A stretch of DNA of 64,000 bases from an uncultured Dehalococcoidia bacterium (GTDB taxonomy: Bacteria; Chloroflexota; Dehalococcoidia; Lucifugimonadales; GCA-2712585): NCBI GenBank assembly GCA_958295715.1, contig OY282371.1, positions 434,001 to 498,000 of the forward strand. The letters are read 5' to 3'. Of the stretch, positions 49,497 to 57,896 are shown piece after piece. Each line of letters opens with the position of its first letter. Position 1 is the first letter of the stretch. Below the pieces are notes generated by a model that ran no database searches, had not been told where the DNA came from, and saw only the letters and a list, made by a program, of their open reading frames with translations. Position numbers and translations under genes: made by a program.

Positions 49497-50942
49497 ATGG
49501 CCGGGGTGAAGATGCGGGAGTTCCGGCGCGCCTCGGCCAGGGCCTTGGCTGATGACAAGCTGCAATCGTTCTTGGGCCGTTCCATGGGCACCTTTGACGG
49601 GGCCAGGGAGGAGGCCATCGAGGAGCTTTCGCGGCAGAGGTGGGATGAGCTGCGGGAGAGGGGCCGCGCCATCAAGCGGCACACGTTGGACAACCTGGAC
49701 TACTACCTGGATATGCTGTGCGACCGGGTGTCTCAAAACGGCGGCCACACCCACTTCGCCAAGGACTCTGACGAGGCGCGGCGCATTGTGGGCGAGATAG
49801 CGCGGGCCAGGGGGGCTAAGCTGGCCATCAAGAGCAAGTCCATGGTGTCTGAGGAGATGGAGTTGAATCCCTTCCTCGAAAGCATGGGCGTTGAGCCGGT
49901 GGAGACGGACTTGGGGGAGTACATCATCCAGTTGGCGGGCGAGGCCCCCTTCCACATCATCGCCCCGGCCATGCACAAGTCTAAGGAGGACGTGGGGGAG
50001 CTATTTGAGAAGAAGGGCATAGGCCTTCCCAATCTGAAGGAGATAGAGGCGATGGCCGACGCGGCCCGGGTGGCCCTGAGGGGGAAGCTCATCGCTGCGG
50101 ACATGGGGATAACCGGGGCCAACTTTATGGTCGCGGAGACGGGCACGGTGGCCTTGGTGACCAACGAGGGCAACGGCCGCTTCTGCACTTCGGTTCCGCG
50201 GACGCTAGTGTCCATCGCCGGGATGGAGAAGATAGTCCCGTGCCTGGAAGACCTGGCGGTCTTCATGCGGCTGCTGCCGAGGGCGGCCACGGGTCAGCGG
50301 ATAAGCAGCTACGTTACCCACGTGTCGGGGCCGCGGCGGCCCGGCGACGAGGACGGCCCCGAGGAGTTTCACCTGGTTATAGTCGACAACGGGCGTTCCA
50401 ACCTCCTTGAAGACCCCGACCTGAGAGAGGCCTTGTACTGCATCCGGTGCGGGGCGTGTCTCAACGCCTGCCCCGTGTATCGCAAGGTTGGAGGGCACGC
50501 CTACGGGTGGGTCTATCCCGGCCCCATCGGCGCCGTGGTGTCGCCGGCCCTGGCGGGGCTGGACAAGGGCAAGGAGTTGCCCTACGCCTCCAGCCTGTGC
50601 GGGGCGTGCAAAGACGTGTGCCCCATCAAGATAAACATCCCCCACATGCTGCTGAAGCTGCGAAGCAGTGTCGCGGAGGGCGCCGAGCGGGGGGGAACCA
50701 AGGCGTCGCTGGGTGAGCGGCTTGCGGTCAAGGGTTACGGGTGGCTTATGAGCAGACCAAGGGCCCTGTCCATGGCCCGGCGGTTGGGGCGATGGATGCA
50801 GTGGCCGGTGGCGCGCCGGGGTCTCATCCGCCGGGCGCCCGTTCCTCCCTTCTCCCGGTGGACGCGCTCCCGCGACCTGCCCGCCCTGGCGCCGAGGCCC
50901 TTTCGCGACCTGTGGCGCAGGGAATTGGCCGAGGAGGAGTGA
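49497..50942 (+). CDS. lutB: LutB/LldF-type Fe-S subunit of lactate oxidation complex
   Basis: A 481-residue protein. The LutB/YkgF N-terminal domain includes ETDLGEYIIQLAGEAPFHIIAPAMHK and TGANFMVAETGTVALVTNEGNGR. It is followed by a 2x[4Fe-4S] ferredoxin domain with CIRCGACLNACPVYRKVGGH and CGACKDVCPIKI. The C-terminus is basic. Its TGA overlaps the lutC ATG by one base. Confidence 0.93.
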   Translation: MAGVKMREFRRASARALADDKLQSFLGRSMGTFDGAREEAIEELSRQRWDELRERGRAIKRHTLDNLDYYLDMLCDRVSQNGGHTHFAKDSDEARRIVGEIARARGAKLAIKSKSMVSEEMELNPFLESMGVEPVETDLGEYIIQLAGEAPFHIIAPAMHKSKEDVGELFEKKGIGLPNLKEIEAMADAARVALRGKLIAADMGITGANFMVAETGTVALVTNEGNGRFCTSVPRTLVSIAGMEKIVPCLEDLAVFMRLLPRAATGQRISSYVTHVSGPRRPGDEDGPEEFHLVIVDNGRSNLLEDPDLREALYCIRCGACLNACPVYRKVGGHAYGWVYPGPIGAVVSPALAGLDKGKELPYASSLCGACKDVCPIKINIPHMLLKLRSSVAEGAERGGTKASLGERLAVKGYGWLMSRPRALSMARRLGRWMQWPVARRGLIRRAPVPPFSRWTRSRDLPALAPRPFRDLWRRELAEEE

Positions 50943-51679
50943 TGGCCCAAGGGTTGGGAACGCCGCGAGGGGAGTTCATAGCGTCGGTGCGGCGGCGGCT
51001 GGGCAGAAGGGCCGGCGCGCCGGACTCGCCCTATCCCGCCCTTGGGGAGGAGTTGGCGTCCCTTGAGGAGAGGGGCCGGCAGGCCATGCGCAGGCTGCAA
51101 GAGGGGCGCGGAGCGCTTATGGCGAGGATGGCCGCGACTGCCGAACTCCGGGGTTGGCGGGTCTGCCGCGCCGCCAACTCTGAGGAGGCGTTGGACTACT
51201 TGCGGGAAACAATCCAAGGGCTTTCGGCGAGGCTGGCCGTGCGGTCGCACGAGGAGGTTTTCCGGGAGACGCCGGTGGATGACCTGCTGGCGGGGATGGG
51301 CGTCAGGGTTCAGGTCATGGCCCGCGGCGACGACAGGGAGGGCGGCTTTGACCCCGCCTCGGCGGACGTGGGCATTACCGGCGCCGACTACGCCATCGCC
51401 GAGACGGGCACGGTGGTACTGGTGCCGCGCCGCGGTGTCAGCCGCCTGGTGTCGCTGCTTCCTCCCGTCCACGTGGCCCTGGTCCGAGGCCCTGAGGTGG
51501 TGGAGGGCCTGGATGACCTGTATCTGTTCAGGCGGTTGGAGTACCATAGACGAGGCGGCGACATGGGCAGCTACATGAACTTTGTCACGGGGCCTAGCCG
51601 CACCGCCGACATTGAGCAGACCCTTGTCATCGGCGCTCACGGCCCCAGGGAGACTCACATGATAATCTTGGAGGGTTAG
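50942..51679 (+). CDS. lutC: LutC/LldG-type subunit of lactate oxidation complex
   Basis: A 245-residue protein of the LUD domain family: GITGADYAIAETGTVVLVPRRGVSRLVSLLPPVHVALV and FVTGPSRTADIEQTLVIGAHGPRETHMIILEG. ATG at 50942 is chosen because it overlaps the lutB stop; a longer frame from 50741 lies inside lutB. Confidence 0.92.
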   Translation: MAQGLGTPRGEFIASVRRRLGRRAGAPDSPYPALGEELASLEERGRQAMRRLQEGRGALMARMAATAELRGWRVCRAANSEEALDYLRETIQGLSARLAVRSHEEVFRETPVDDLLAGMGVRVQVMARGDDREGGFDPASADVGITGADYAIAETGTVVLVPRRGVSRLVSLLPPVHVALVRGPEVVEGLDDLYLFRRLEYHRRGGDMGSYMNFVTGPSRTADIEQTLVIGAHGPRETHMIILEG

Positions 51680-51682
51680 CCC

Positions 51683-52024
51683 ATGCCCATGAGGGTGGGG
51701 TTCGTTCAGTACCGCACGCGGCTGTTGCAGGAGGAGTTGGAGCGGATTGTCGGTATGCTTCCCCAGTTGGGGGTCAGAAGGGCTATCCTGTTGAACCCCC
51801 TGTATCCCGGCGCCGTGGAGCCGGACACCGCTTTGAAGCTGGTGATGGTAATGGAGGATGACCGCCCCTTCGCACGGCGGCCTGACTTCTTCTACAGCCA
51901 CCTGTCGCCGGCGGCGGCGGTGGAATTTTTCCCGTACACCCCCGAGGAGATGGACGCCATCGACGAGACCGAGTCCTACCTGAGCAGGGCCATACGGATG
52001 GGGGAGGTGGTCTATGATGCCTAA
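51683..52024 (+). CDS. Degenerate MNT-like nucleotidyltransferase domain protein
   Basis: A 113-residue protein three bases after lutC. The segment ELERIVGMLPQLGVRRAILLNPLYPGAVEPDTALKLVMVME follows the plan of minimal nucleotidyltransferases (LFGSxARG...SDIDLLVV). The GS pair has become NP and the metal-binding DxD has become DTA, so catalysis is unlikely. An MNT gene followed by a HEPN gene is a known toxin-antitoxin layout, which supports the reading. Confidence 0.6.
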   Translation: MPMRVGFVQYRTRLLQEELERIVGMLPQLGVRRAILLNPLYPGAVEPDTALKLVMVMEDDRPFARRPDFFYSHLSPAAAVEFFPYTPEEMDAIDETESYLSRAIRMGEVVYDA

Positions 52025-52436
52025 CAGGCGGGCCGAGGGCGCGCGGTGGTTGAAGCAGGCGAGCCGGGACATCTCCGACGCGCGCTTGGCCAGGGAGCAC
52101 CAGCGGTTCAGCCTGGCGTGCTTCATGTCCCAGCAGGCGGGCGAGAAGGCCATGAAGGGGTATCTGTACGGCAAGGGCGCCGAAGACGTTTGGGGCCACT
52201 CGCTGGCCGACCTGTGCGAGGACGCCAAGGCCCTTGAGGCCCTGTTCGACGTGCTGAAGTCCAGGGCCATCTATCTCGACAAGTACTACAACCTCACCCG
52301 GTACCCCAACTACCTGCCCGGAGGCATCCCCGCCGACCACTTCGACGACCTGGAGGCTGAGCGGGCCTTGGAGCTGGCCGAGGAGGTTCTATCCTTTGTG
52401 AAGGAACGCCTGGCCGAGGAGGAGCCGGCCCCGTGA
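52014..52436 (+). CDS. HEPN domain protein
   Basis: A 140-residue helical protein: ARWLKQASRDISDARLAREHQRFSLACFMSQQAGEKAMKGYL, then GHSLADLC, and YYNLTRYPNYLPGG, matching HEPN domains paired with MNT genes. The RNase-type R-x4-6-H motif is not obvious. It overlaps the MNT-like gene by 11 bases and the next gene by four (GTGA). Confidence 0.8.
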   Translation: MMPNRRAEGARWLKQASRDISDARLAREHQRFSLACFMSQQAGEKAMKGYLYGKGAEDVWGHSLADLCEDAKALEALFDVLKSRAIYLDKYYNLTRYPNYLPGGIPADHFDDLEAERALELAEEVLSFVKERLAEEEPAP

Positions 52437-52786
52437 CGGTTAGCCGCGCCAAGGCGTGGGAGTACGCGGAGGGGGTGCTGGACACGCCCAGGAGCAGGGT
52501 TCCCGTCACGCTTCGCCGCGGCAAGAGCGGGGTTGCCCTCCTGCACCGGGGCCGGGTTCTTACCCGCTGCTACGACTCCAAGGTCGGACGGTGGGGCGCC
52601 CGGTTCATGGCCCAGGCCCTGGGGGTGGAGGTCCCTGAGGAGGGCGAGTCCGTCAGCGCGTCGGTGAGCACCGGGGTTCTGTTCCGGGCCATATCCATCG
52701 CCTCCCTGGACCTGAGGAGGGCGTCAACTCACGCCATTCTGGAGCGGATGTTGGAGGAGGCGGAGTTCCAGCGCGGCGGCAGGTAG
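52433..52786 (+). CDS. Hypothetical protein, last gene of the lut-MNT-HEPN operon
   Basis: A 117-residue protein starting at GTG 52433, which overlaps the HEPN stop. No family is recognised. It begins TVSRAKAWEYAEGVLDTP, has a basic middle part (GRVLTRCYDSKVGRWGARFM), and ends with a helical stretch RRASTHAILERMLEEAEFQRGGR. The second half of the gene is duplicated immediately downstream. Confidence 0.6.
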   Translation: MTVSRAKAWEYAEGVLDTPRSRVPVTLRRGKSGVALLHRGRVLTRCYDSKVGRWGARFMAQALGVEVPEEGESVSASVSTGVLFRAISIASLDLRRASTHAILERMLEEAEFQRGGR

Positions 52787-52860
52787 CGGCCATTCCCCTA
52801 TCCCCCTTCACGGCCCGGGAGGGTGAGTTGGATAAAAGAGCCGCGCCTAGGATTCGATGG
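52621..52860. repeat. ~240-bp tandem duplication, copy 1
   Basis: Covers the 3' half of the 52433 gene, the spacer with GGATAAAAGAGCCGC, and the last bases of the sulfurtransferase gene (CCTAGGATTCGATGG). It is followed directly by copy 2, offset 238-240 bases. Confidence 0.9.
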
Positions 52861-53024
52861 GGGTGGAGGTCCCTGAGGAGGGGCAGTCCGTCAGCGCGTC
52901 GGTAAGCGCAGGGGCGCTGTTCCGGGCCATATCCATCGCCTCCCTGGACCTGAGGAGGGCGTCAACTCACGCCATCCTGGAGCGGATGTTGGAGGAGGCG
53001 GAGTTCCAGCGCGGCGGCAGATAG
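52859..53024 (+). pseudogene. Truncated second copy of the hypothetical gene
   Basis: Matches 52621-52786 with scattered substitutions, including GGGGCAGTCC for GGGCGAGTCC. The 5' half of the gene is missing, so no intact product is expected. The rest of copy 2 runs to about 53100 and merges into the native 3' end of the sulfurtransferase. The junction sits on GGGGGTG, shared by both duplication ends. Confidence 0.85.
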
Positions 53025-53086
53025 CGGCCATTCCCTCCTATCCCCCTTCCTGGCCCGGAAGGTGGAGTTGGATAAAAGAGCCGCAC

Positions 53087-53917
53087 CTAGGATTCGATGG
53101 GGGTGTCGTCGCGGTTCCCCCACTCCCCCCAAGAGCCGTCGTAGTTGCGTGCGTCGGGATAGCCGAGAAGCCTGAGGACAAACGCGCCGTGCGCCGCACG
53201 GATGCCGGCCTGTCAATAGCTGTGCACGCGCTTGTCCGGGGTTATGCCGTGGGATTGGAGGATGCGCCGCATCTCGGCGGCGGGCTTCAGCAGGTGGGTG
53301 CGGTGGTCTACCAACTCCAGCCACTCCAGATGTACGGCATTGGGGATGCGGCCCGGGCGGCGGTTCCCGCGGGTGGTGTGGCCCAGATTTTCGCCGAGGC
53401 TCCGCACGTCCCACGCGACCACGTTAGGCTTGAGGTAGTCCTCCTTTAGCTGGTCTGCGGTGACCATGAAGGAGGGATCGAGCCTGGGGGTGAAGACGCG
53501 GCCGGAAGGCGGCTTGGCCGGGGCGTCGGTGACGGGGCGGCCTTCGGAGAGCCACTTGCGCCAGCCGCCGTTCAGGACCTTGACGTTGGCGTGGCCGTAG
53601 TAGTTGAGGGCCCACCACAGGCGGGCGGCGTACAGGCCCATGGAGTTGTCGTAGGCCACTACCAGCGTGTCGTCGCCTATGCCCAGGGACTGGGCCATGA
53701 GGGCGAAGGCATCCGGCCCCATGATGTGAACCCGGTTGGCGTCGGGGTCCTTCTGGTAGTGGTCGTCCATGAACGTGGCCCCGGGGACGTGGGCCCTGCG
53801 GTACTGGTCCGGCAGGTCGCAGTCCACCACCTGAAGGTTGTCGTCTTCCAGGCGTTCGGCCAGCCAGCCGGTGGAGGCCAGGAACTCCGGGTGGGGGAAC
53901 TCGTTGTGTTCGCTCAT
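53087..53917 (-). CDS. Thiosulfate sulfurtransferase (rhodanese) with selenocysteine at the active site
   Basis: A two-domain rhodanese of 276 residues if TGA at 53215-53213 is read as selenocysteine (residue 235). The N-terminal inactive domain has [20 protein letters not shown] and [19 protein letters not shown]. The C-terminal domain has [14 protein letters not shown], then [16 protein letters not shown]. The U-Q-A-G-I-R stretch fills the place of the CxxGxR loop. After the TGA the frame continues with [24 protein letters not shown] and a TAG, the standard family ending. Stopping at TGA would leave 234 residues without the catalytic loop. ATG at 53917 is preferred; repeat sequence lies beyond it. 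Confidence 0.88.
53187..53201 (-). promoter_or_regulatory. SECIS-like hairpin after the selenocysteine codon
   Basis: On the minus strand, 11 bases after the TGA, CCGTGC-GGC-GCACGG can form a six-pair stem with G at the tip. The loop lies about 17-20 bases past the TGA, within the range for bacterial SECIS elements. Confidence 0.6.
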
Positions 53918-54171
53918 GCCGCGCTCCAAGGTTGAGGTTTGGTGGCCGCCCCACGTTTTCGGGAGTCGGACGCCGCCCGTGCCGCGCCCCGGAGTCCGGG
54001 ACGCAGAGGCTTCACGTTGGATAGTACCAGCATCCTCCCGACAATGGTAGCCCGCAAAGGGGATGGATTGATGCTGCCCCATTCCGTCATTCCCGTGAAA
54101 ACGGGAATCCATCCCCCGCCGACGTGCGCTGGGTCAACCGTGCCATGGCGCGGCGCGCCATCCTCCCCTTC
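53918..54171. other. Intergenic, with one palindrome
   Basis: Upstream region of the sulfurtransferase. It contains a CGTCATTCCCGTGAAAACGGGAATCC palindrome at 54087-54112. The spacer CCGACGTGCGCTGGGTCAACCGTGCCATGGCGCGGCGCGCC may be another class. No gene is seen. Confidence 0.45.
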
Positions 54172-54240
54172 CCGTCATTCCCGCGTCGGCGGGAAGGGCG
54201 CGTGCGCCCACTTAGTTTTGAGTAGCGCTGGTTCTGCGTT
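54172..54240. repeat. Mosaic intergenic element, class B
   Basis: CGTCATTCCCGCGTCGGCGGGAAGGGCGCGTGCGCCCACTTAGTTTTGAGTAGCGCTGGTTCTGCGTT in the inverted orientation; the right palindrome is absent. Confidence 0.75.
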
Positions 54241-54301
54241 GTGGGGATGTATTGCCGCCCCCTGTCCTATCCGCCGCCGTCGGCCCACGCTTATCCTTAT
54301 C

Positions 54302-54519
54302 CGTCATTCCCGCGCAGGCGGGAATCCATCTTTCCCCTCTTTTACACCAAGGCAATCGCACAACGGCGCGAAACGCCGGTAAGGGCCATTCTTGTTACGG
54401 CCAGACCGGCTTGAGGTCGCCATCCCTCGTTGAGGGGCGAGGCGGGGGTGTCCCTGGGTCTGATGCGTTGGTTTTCGGATGTAAGGGGGGATGGATTCCC
54501 GCCTGCGCGGGAATGACGG
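54302..54519. repeat. Mosaic intergenic element, class C, copy 2
   Basis: Same palindromes and spacer landmarks as 15121-15362 (CAATCGCACAACGGCGCGAAA, CTTGTTACGGCCAGACCGG, CCCTCGTTGAGG, GGTTTTCGGATGTAAG), 24 bases shorter through internal indels. Confidence 0.85.
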
Positions 54520-54554
54520 AGAGGTGGGCGCGGGAATGACGGGGTGAGAACGGG

Positions 54555-54610
54555 AATGCGCTGGACCTAAAGGGGTACAAAGAATGCGCTGGACCCAAAG
54601 GGGTGCAAAA
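54555..54610. repeat. 28-bp direct repeat upstream of rplS
   Basis: AATGCGCTGGACCTAAAGGGGTACAAAG is followed by AATGCGCTGGACCCAAAGGGGTGCAAAA: two copies with period 28, just before the rplS promoter. Confidence 0.8.
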
Positions 54611-54620
54611 TAGGTTCCTC

Positions 54621-54650
54621 TTGCCTAGGGAGGCCGTCGCAGGATAGAAT
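54621..54650 (+). promoter_or_regulatory. Promoter of rplS
   Basis: TTGCCT (54621-54626), 18 bases, TAGAAT (54645-54650), ending 36 bases before the start codon. Confidence 0.6.
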
Positions 54651-54686
54651 AGACGGGTTCTAAGAGGAATTGGGAGATGAACGGCT

Positions 54687-55037
54687 ATGGCGGTGCATTC
54701 ACTTATCAACGTGCAGGCCAACCCCAAGATAGGCGAGTTCGGCCCGGGCGACTCGGTGAAGGTCAACTACAGGGTACGGGAGGGCGAGCGGGAGCGGATT
54801 CAGGCCTTTCAAGGCGTTGTCATCAAGCGGCGGGGGGAAGGCCCCGGCGCCAACTTCACCGTGCGCCGCGTCACCCAGAACATTGGGGTGGAGCGCACCT
54901 TTCCCCTCTACTCGCCGCGGATAGAGTCCGTGGACGTGACGCGCCGCGGCAAGGTGCGCCGGGCCAGGCTCTACTACCTGAGGGGGCGGTTCGGCAAGGC
55001 GGCGCGCATCAAGGAGCGGGGGCGTCTCAAGACCTAG
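54687..55037 (+). CDS. rplS: 50S ribosomal protein L19
   Basis: A 116-residue ribosomal protein at the 30S-50S interface. It contains [54 protein letters not shown] and the conserved end [25 protein letters not shown]. It stands alone here, without rpsP, rimM or trmD. Confidence 0.97.
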   Translation: MAVHSLINVQANPKIGEFGPGDSVKVNYRVREGERERIQAFQGVVIKRRGEGPGANFTVRRVTQNIGVERTFPLYSPRIESVDVTRRGKVRRARLYYLRGRFGKAARIKERGRLKT

Positions 55038-55361
55038 GCCCCTCCTCGCGCCTGGATGTCCTCGCAAGGGTCCGGGCGGCTTGGACGCGCGCCGGTTGTC
55101 AGCAACCTTGACGCCAAGGCTTCCGGATTCCCGTTTGCGATGGGGATGGCGGGATTGAGGAGGGGGCTGGTTTTGTGTTGGGGGATGGATTCCCGCCTGC
55201 GCGGGAATGACGGGAAAAGGGCGCGGGAATGACGGGGAGGTGGGAATGGCGGGAGTGCGGCGCGGGTATGCCGGGGGGTGACAGGGAGGAAGTAACGATT
55301 ATGCCAAGGTCATCTTTTGTGAGCCGTTGCAGTCCCGCCACCCATAGCCGCCCTTCACAAC
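55038..55361. other. Intergenic, with one palindrome
   Basis: Spacer after rplS with a GGATTCCCGCCTGCGCGGGAATGACGG palindrome at 55187-55213 and degenerate neighbours. No gene is seen. Confidence 0.4.
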
Positions 55362-55473
55362 CGCCGGGGCCATGAGCTACGCCGAGGTCGCCGTTGACGC
55401 GCTTATGATTCTGGTCACCCCACTTCAGATATCGCCGGGGCCATGAGCTACGCCGAGGTCGCCGTTGACGCGC
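55362..55473 (+). repeat. 41-bp direct repeat duplicating the priA start, with short upstream ORF
   Basis: 55362-55402 and 55433-55473 are identical over 41 bases and include GGGGCC, the ATG and the first ten priA codons (MSYAEVAVDA). The upstream copy opens a 24-residue frame (55372-55446), MSYAEVAVDALMILVTPLQ..., whose TGA overlaps the true priA ATG (ATGA). Confidence 0.9.
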
Positions 55474-57872
55474 CTCTGGGCGTCGACAGGACCCTTACTT
55501 ACAGCCTGCCGCCCCGTCTTCCGGCCATGCCCGGCCAAATGGTGTGGGCGCCCCTCGGCCCCAGGCCGGTGCAGGGCATGGTCTTCGCCGTCACCGGCAA
55601 GCCCCAGGTGGAGTCCCCCCGGCCCATCATATCCACCATTGAGCCGGCCTCCCTGGTCTCTCCCTTTGGGTTGGAGTTGGCCCGGTGGATGAGCCGCCGC
55701 TACCTTTCCACCCTCTTTGAGTGTGTTTCCCTCATGCTGCCGCCGGGCTTCAGGGACAGGGTGGACTCGCATCTCACGCCGGGCGACGCCGAGCCGCGCT
55801 CCCTGGCCGGCGAGGAGGATGAGGTGTGGCGGTTCCTCATCGACAGGGGCCGGACGGCGGAGAAGGAGGTCAGGAGGTCGCTGGGGGCCAAGTTCCAGCC
55901 GGCGATAAACCGCCTGGTCAGACGGGGCGCGCTGCGGAGGGAGTGGGAGATGCCCCGCCCACGAACGGCCCCGGCCTACGACGCCTTCCTGCTGCCTCAT
56001 CCCGAAGGTGGAGAGGCGGGACTCCTGGCGCCAAATGCCCCGAGGCAGGCGGCCCTGTTGGAGGCGGCGACGCGGGCTCCCCACCGGCTTTCGCGTTCCC
56101 ACGCCAACAAGGAGTACGGGAGCGGGGCGGTGGAGGCCCTCATAAAGAAGGGGTTGCTGGCTCAGGAGTGGGTCAGGAGGGATGGGTCGGCGGGGCCGGA
56201 TGAGGGGGTTGAACAGGCGTCTCCTCTAACCCTGTCGCCGGAGCAGGCCGAGGCCCTATCCCACGTCGCCGCCCTTATTGAGCGGGAGACTGCGGGGCCC
56301 AGGACCGTTCTTCTGCACGGCGTTACGGGCAGCGGCAAGACGGAGGTGTACCTGCGGGCCTTGGAGCGGTGCGTGGCCGCGGGGCGCCGGGGCATTCTGC
56401 TGGCGCCGGAGATATCGTTGACGCCGCAGCTTGCGGACAGGCTCAACGCCCGGTTTCCTGGCAGGGTGGCCCTCCTCCATAGCGGCCTCACCGTCAGGGA
56501 GCGGTTCAACGCGTGGTGGCGCGTCCGCGACGGGGCCTACGACGTGGTTGTGGGGCCGAGGAGCGCCCTGTTCGCCCCGATGCCGGACCTGGGCCTTATT
56601 GTGGTTGACGAGGAGCACGAGTGGACCTACAAGGAGCAGGACCGGCCGCCCCGCTATCACGCCAGGGCCGTGGCCATGAGGATGTCCCAGGCGTCGGGCG
56701 CGCCCTTGGTGATGGGCAGCGCCACGCCGGACGTGTCCACCTACTACCACGCGCGGCAGGGGCGGCACCGGCTGTTCCACCTGCCCTACCGCATAGGGGC
56801 GGGGCCGCGGCCTCCCGGTTCCCCCAAAGACGGGGCGGGTCTGGCCAGGGTTGAGGTCTTGGACATGCGGCAGGAGCTTAAGGAGGGGAACCGCAGCCCC
56901 TTCAGCCGCCGCCTCGTCCAGGCGTTGAGGGAGGGCCTTGGCCGCGGCGAGCAGGCAATCATCTTTCTGAACCGTCGCGGCGCGGCGGCCCTCGTCCAGT
57001 GCCGGGACTGCGGGGCATCTCTCGAGTGCCGGCGCTGCGCCGTGGCCCTCACCTACCACGGCGCCAGGGGGCTGCTGTGCCACCTGTGCAACCGCCGCGC
57101 CCGGGCGCCCTCCCGATGCCGCGGTTGTGGGAGCGCCAACGTCAGGTACTTGGGCATCGGCGTCCAGCGTCTGGTGGAGCTTCTGAAGGAGGTGACGCCG
57201 GACGCGGAGGTAGCCCGTTGGGACAGCGACGCCGTTCGCGAGGCGGGGGGCCACGCCGGCATTCTAAACGCCTTTGCCGGCGGCCAGGCCCAGGTCCTGG
57301 TGGGCACTCAGATGGTGGCCAAGGGTCTGCACATGCCCAACGTCACCCTCGTGGGGGTGGCCCTGGCCGACGTGGGCCTCTATCTGCCGGACTTCCGCGC
57401 GGGGGAACGCACCTTCCAACTGTTGTGCCAGGTGGCGGGAAGGGCGGGCCGCGGCGCCGCGCCCGGGCGGGTGATAATTCAGACCTACAGCCCGGATAAC
57501 TACGCGGTGCAGGCCGCCGGGCGCCAGGACTACGGCGGCTTCTACGAGAAGGAGATAGCCTATCGCAGGCAGCTGAGAAACCCGCCCTTCAGCAGCATGG
57601 TGAACCTGGTCTATCTCCACACATCCGAGGAGGCCTGCGAGAAGGAGGCGCGGCGCCTATCCGACAGCTTGCGTTCCACGGCCTACGCCCAGGGACTCTC
57701 CGCCATTGAGTTCATCGGCCCCGCGCCGGGTCATCCTCAGCGCGCCCGTGGCCGCTACCGGTGGCGCGTCATTCTGCGAGGAAGCCGCCTCCAAGACATC
57801 CACCGGCTCCTGTCGGTGGAGCCGGCGCCCAAGGGGTGGACGGTGGACGTTGACCCGGTGACGCTGCTTTAG
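55443..57872 (+). CDS. priA: Primosomal protein N' (replication restart helicase PriA)
   Basis: A helicase that reloads the replisome at stalled forks, 809 residues. The N-terminal DNA-binding domain begins YAEVAVDAPLGVDRTLTYSLP. The helicase core has HGVTGSGKTEVYLRAL (Walker A) and VVDEEHEWTYKEQD (Walker B/DEEH). The zinc-binding insertion is CRDCGASLECRRC...CHLCNRRARAPSRCRGCG, and the late motifs are GTQMVAKGLHMPNVTLVG and QVAGRAGRG. ATG at 55443 is kept, although an identical ATG context lies 71 bases upstream. Confidence 0.96.
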   Translation: MSYAEVAVDAPLGVDRTLTYSLPPRLPAMPGQMVWAPLGPRPVQGMVFAVTGKPQVESPRPIISTIEPASLVSPFGLELARWMSRRYLSTLFECVSLMLPPGFRDRVDSHLTPGDAEPRSLAGEEDEVWRFLIDRGRTAEKEVRRSLGAKFQPAINRLVRRGALRREWEMPRPRTAPAYDAFLLPHPEGGEAGLLAPNAPRQAALLEAATRAPHRLSRSHANKEYGSGAVEALIKKGLLAQEWVRRDGSAGPDEGVEQASPLTLSPEQAEALSHVAALIERETAGPRTVLLHGVTGSGKTEVYLRALERCVAAGRRGILLAPEISLTPQLADRLNARFPGRVALLHSGLTVRERFNAWWRVRDGAYDVVVGPRSALFAPMPDLGLIVVDEEHEWTYKEQDRPPRYHARAVAMRMSQASGAPLVMGSATPDVSTYYHARQGRHRLFHLPYRIGAGPRPPGSPKDGAGLARVEVLDMRQELKEGNRSPFSRRLVQALREGLGRGEQAIIFLNRRGAAALVQCRDCGASLECRRCAVALTYHGARGLLCHLCNRRARAPSRCRGCGSANVRYLGIGVQRLVELLKEVTPDAEVARWDSDAVREAGGHAGILNAFAGGQAQVLVGTQMVAKGLHMPNVTLVGVALADVGLYLPDFRAGERTFQLLCQVAGRAGRGAAPGRVIIQTYSPDNYAVQAAGRQDYGGFYEKEIAYRRQLRNPPFSSMVNLVYLHTSEEACEKEARRLSDSLRSTAYAQGLSAIEFIGPAPGHPQRARGRYRWRVILRGSRLQDIHRLLSVEPAPKGWTVDVDPVTLL

Positions 57873-57896
57873 CGCCGCTATCCGCTAGGCATTGGC

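Noticed and set aside
50741-50941. N-terminal extension of LutC
   Set aside because: It lies in the lutB coding region in another frame; ATG 50942 coupled to the lutB stop gives the normal LutC length.
53213-54112. Reading the sulfurtransferase as a 299-residue protein ending at the TGA, or as a frameshifted pseudogene
   Set aside because: The same frame continues to a proper family-type end with no indel; the TGA replaces the catalytic Cys; the extra N-terminus is repeat sequence.
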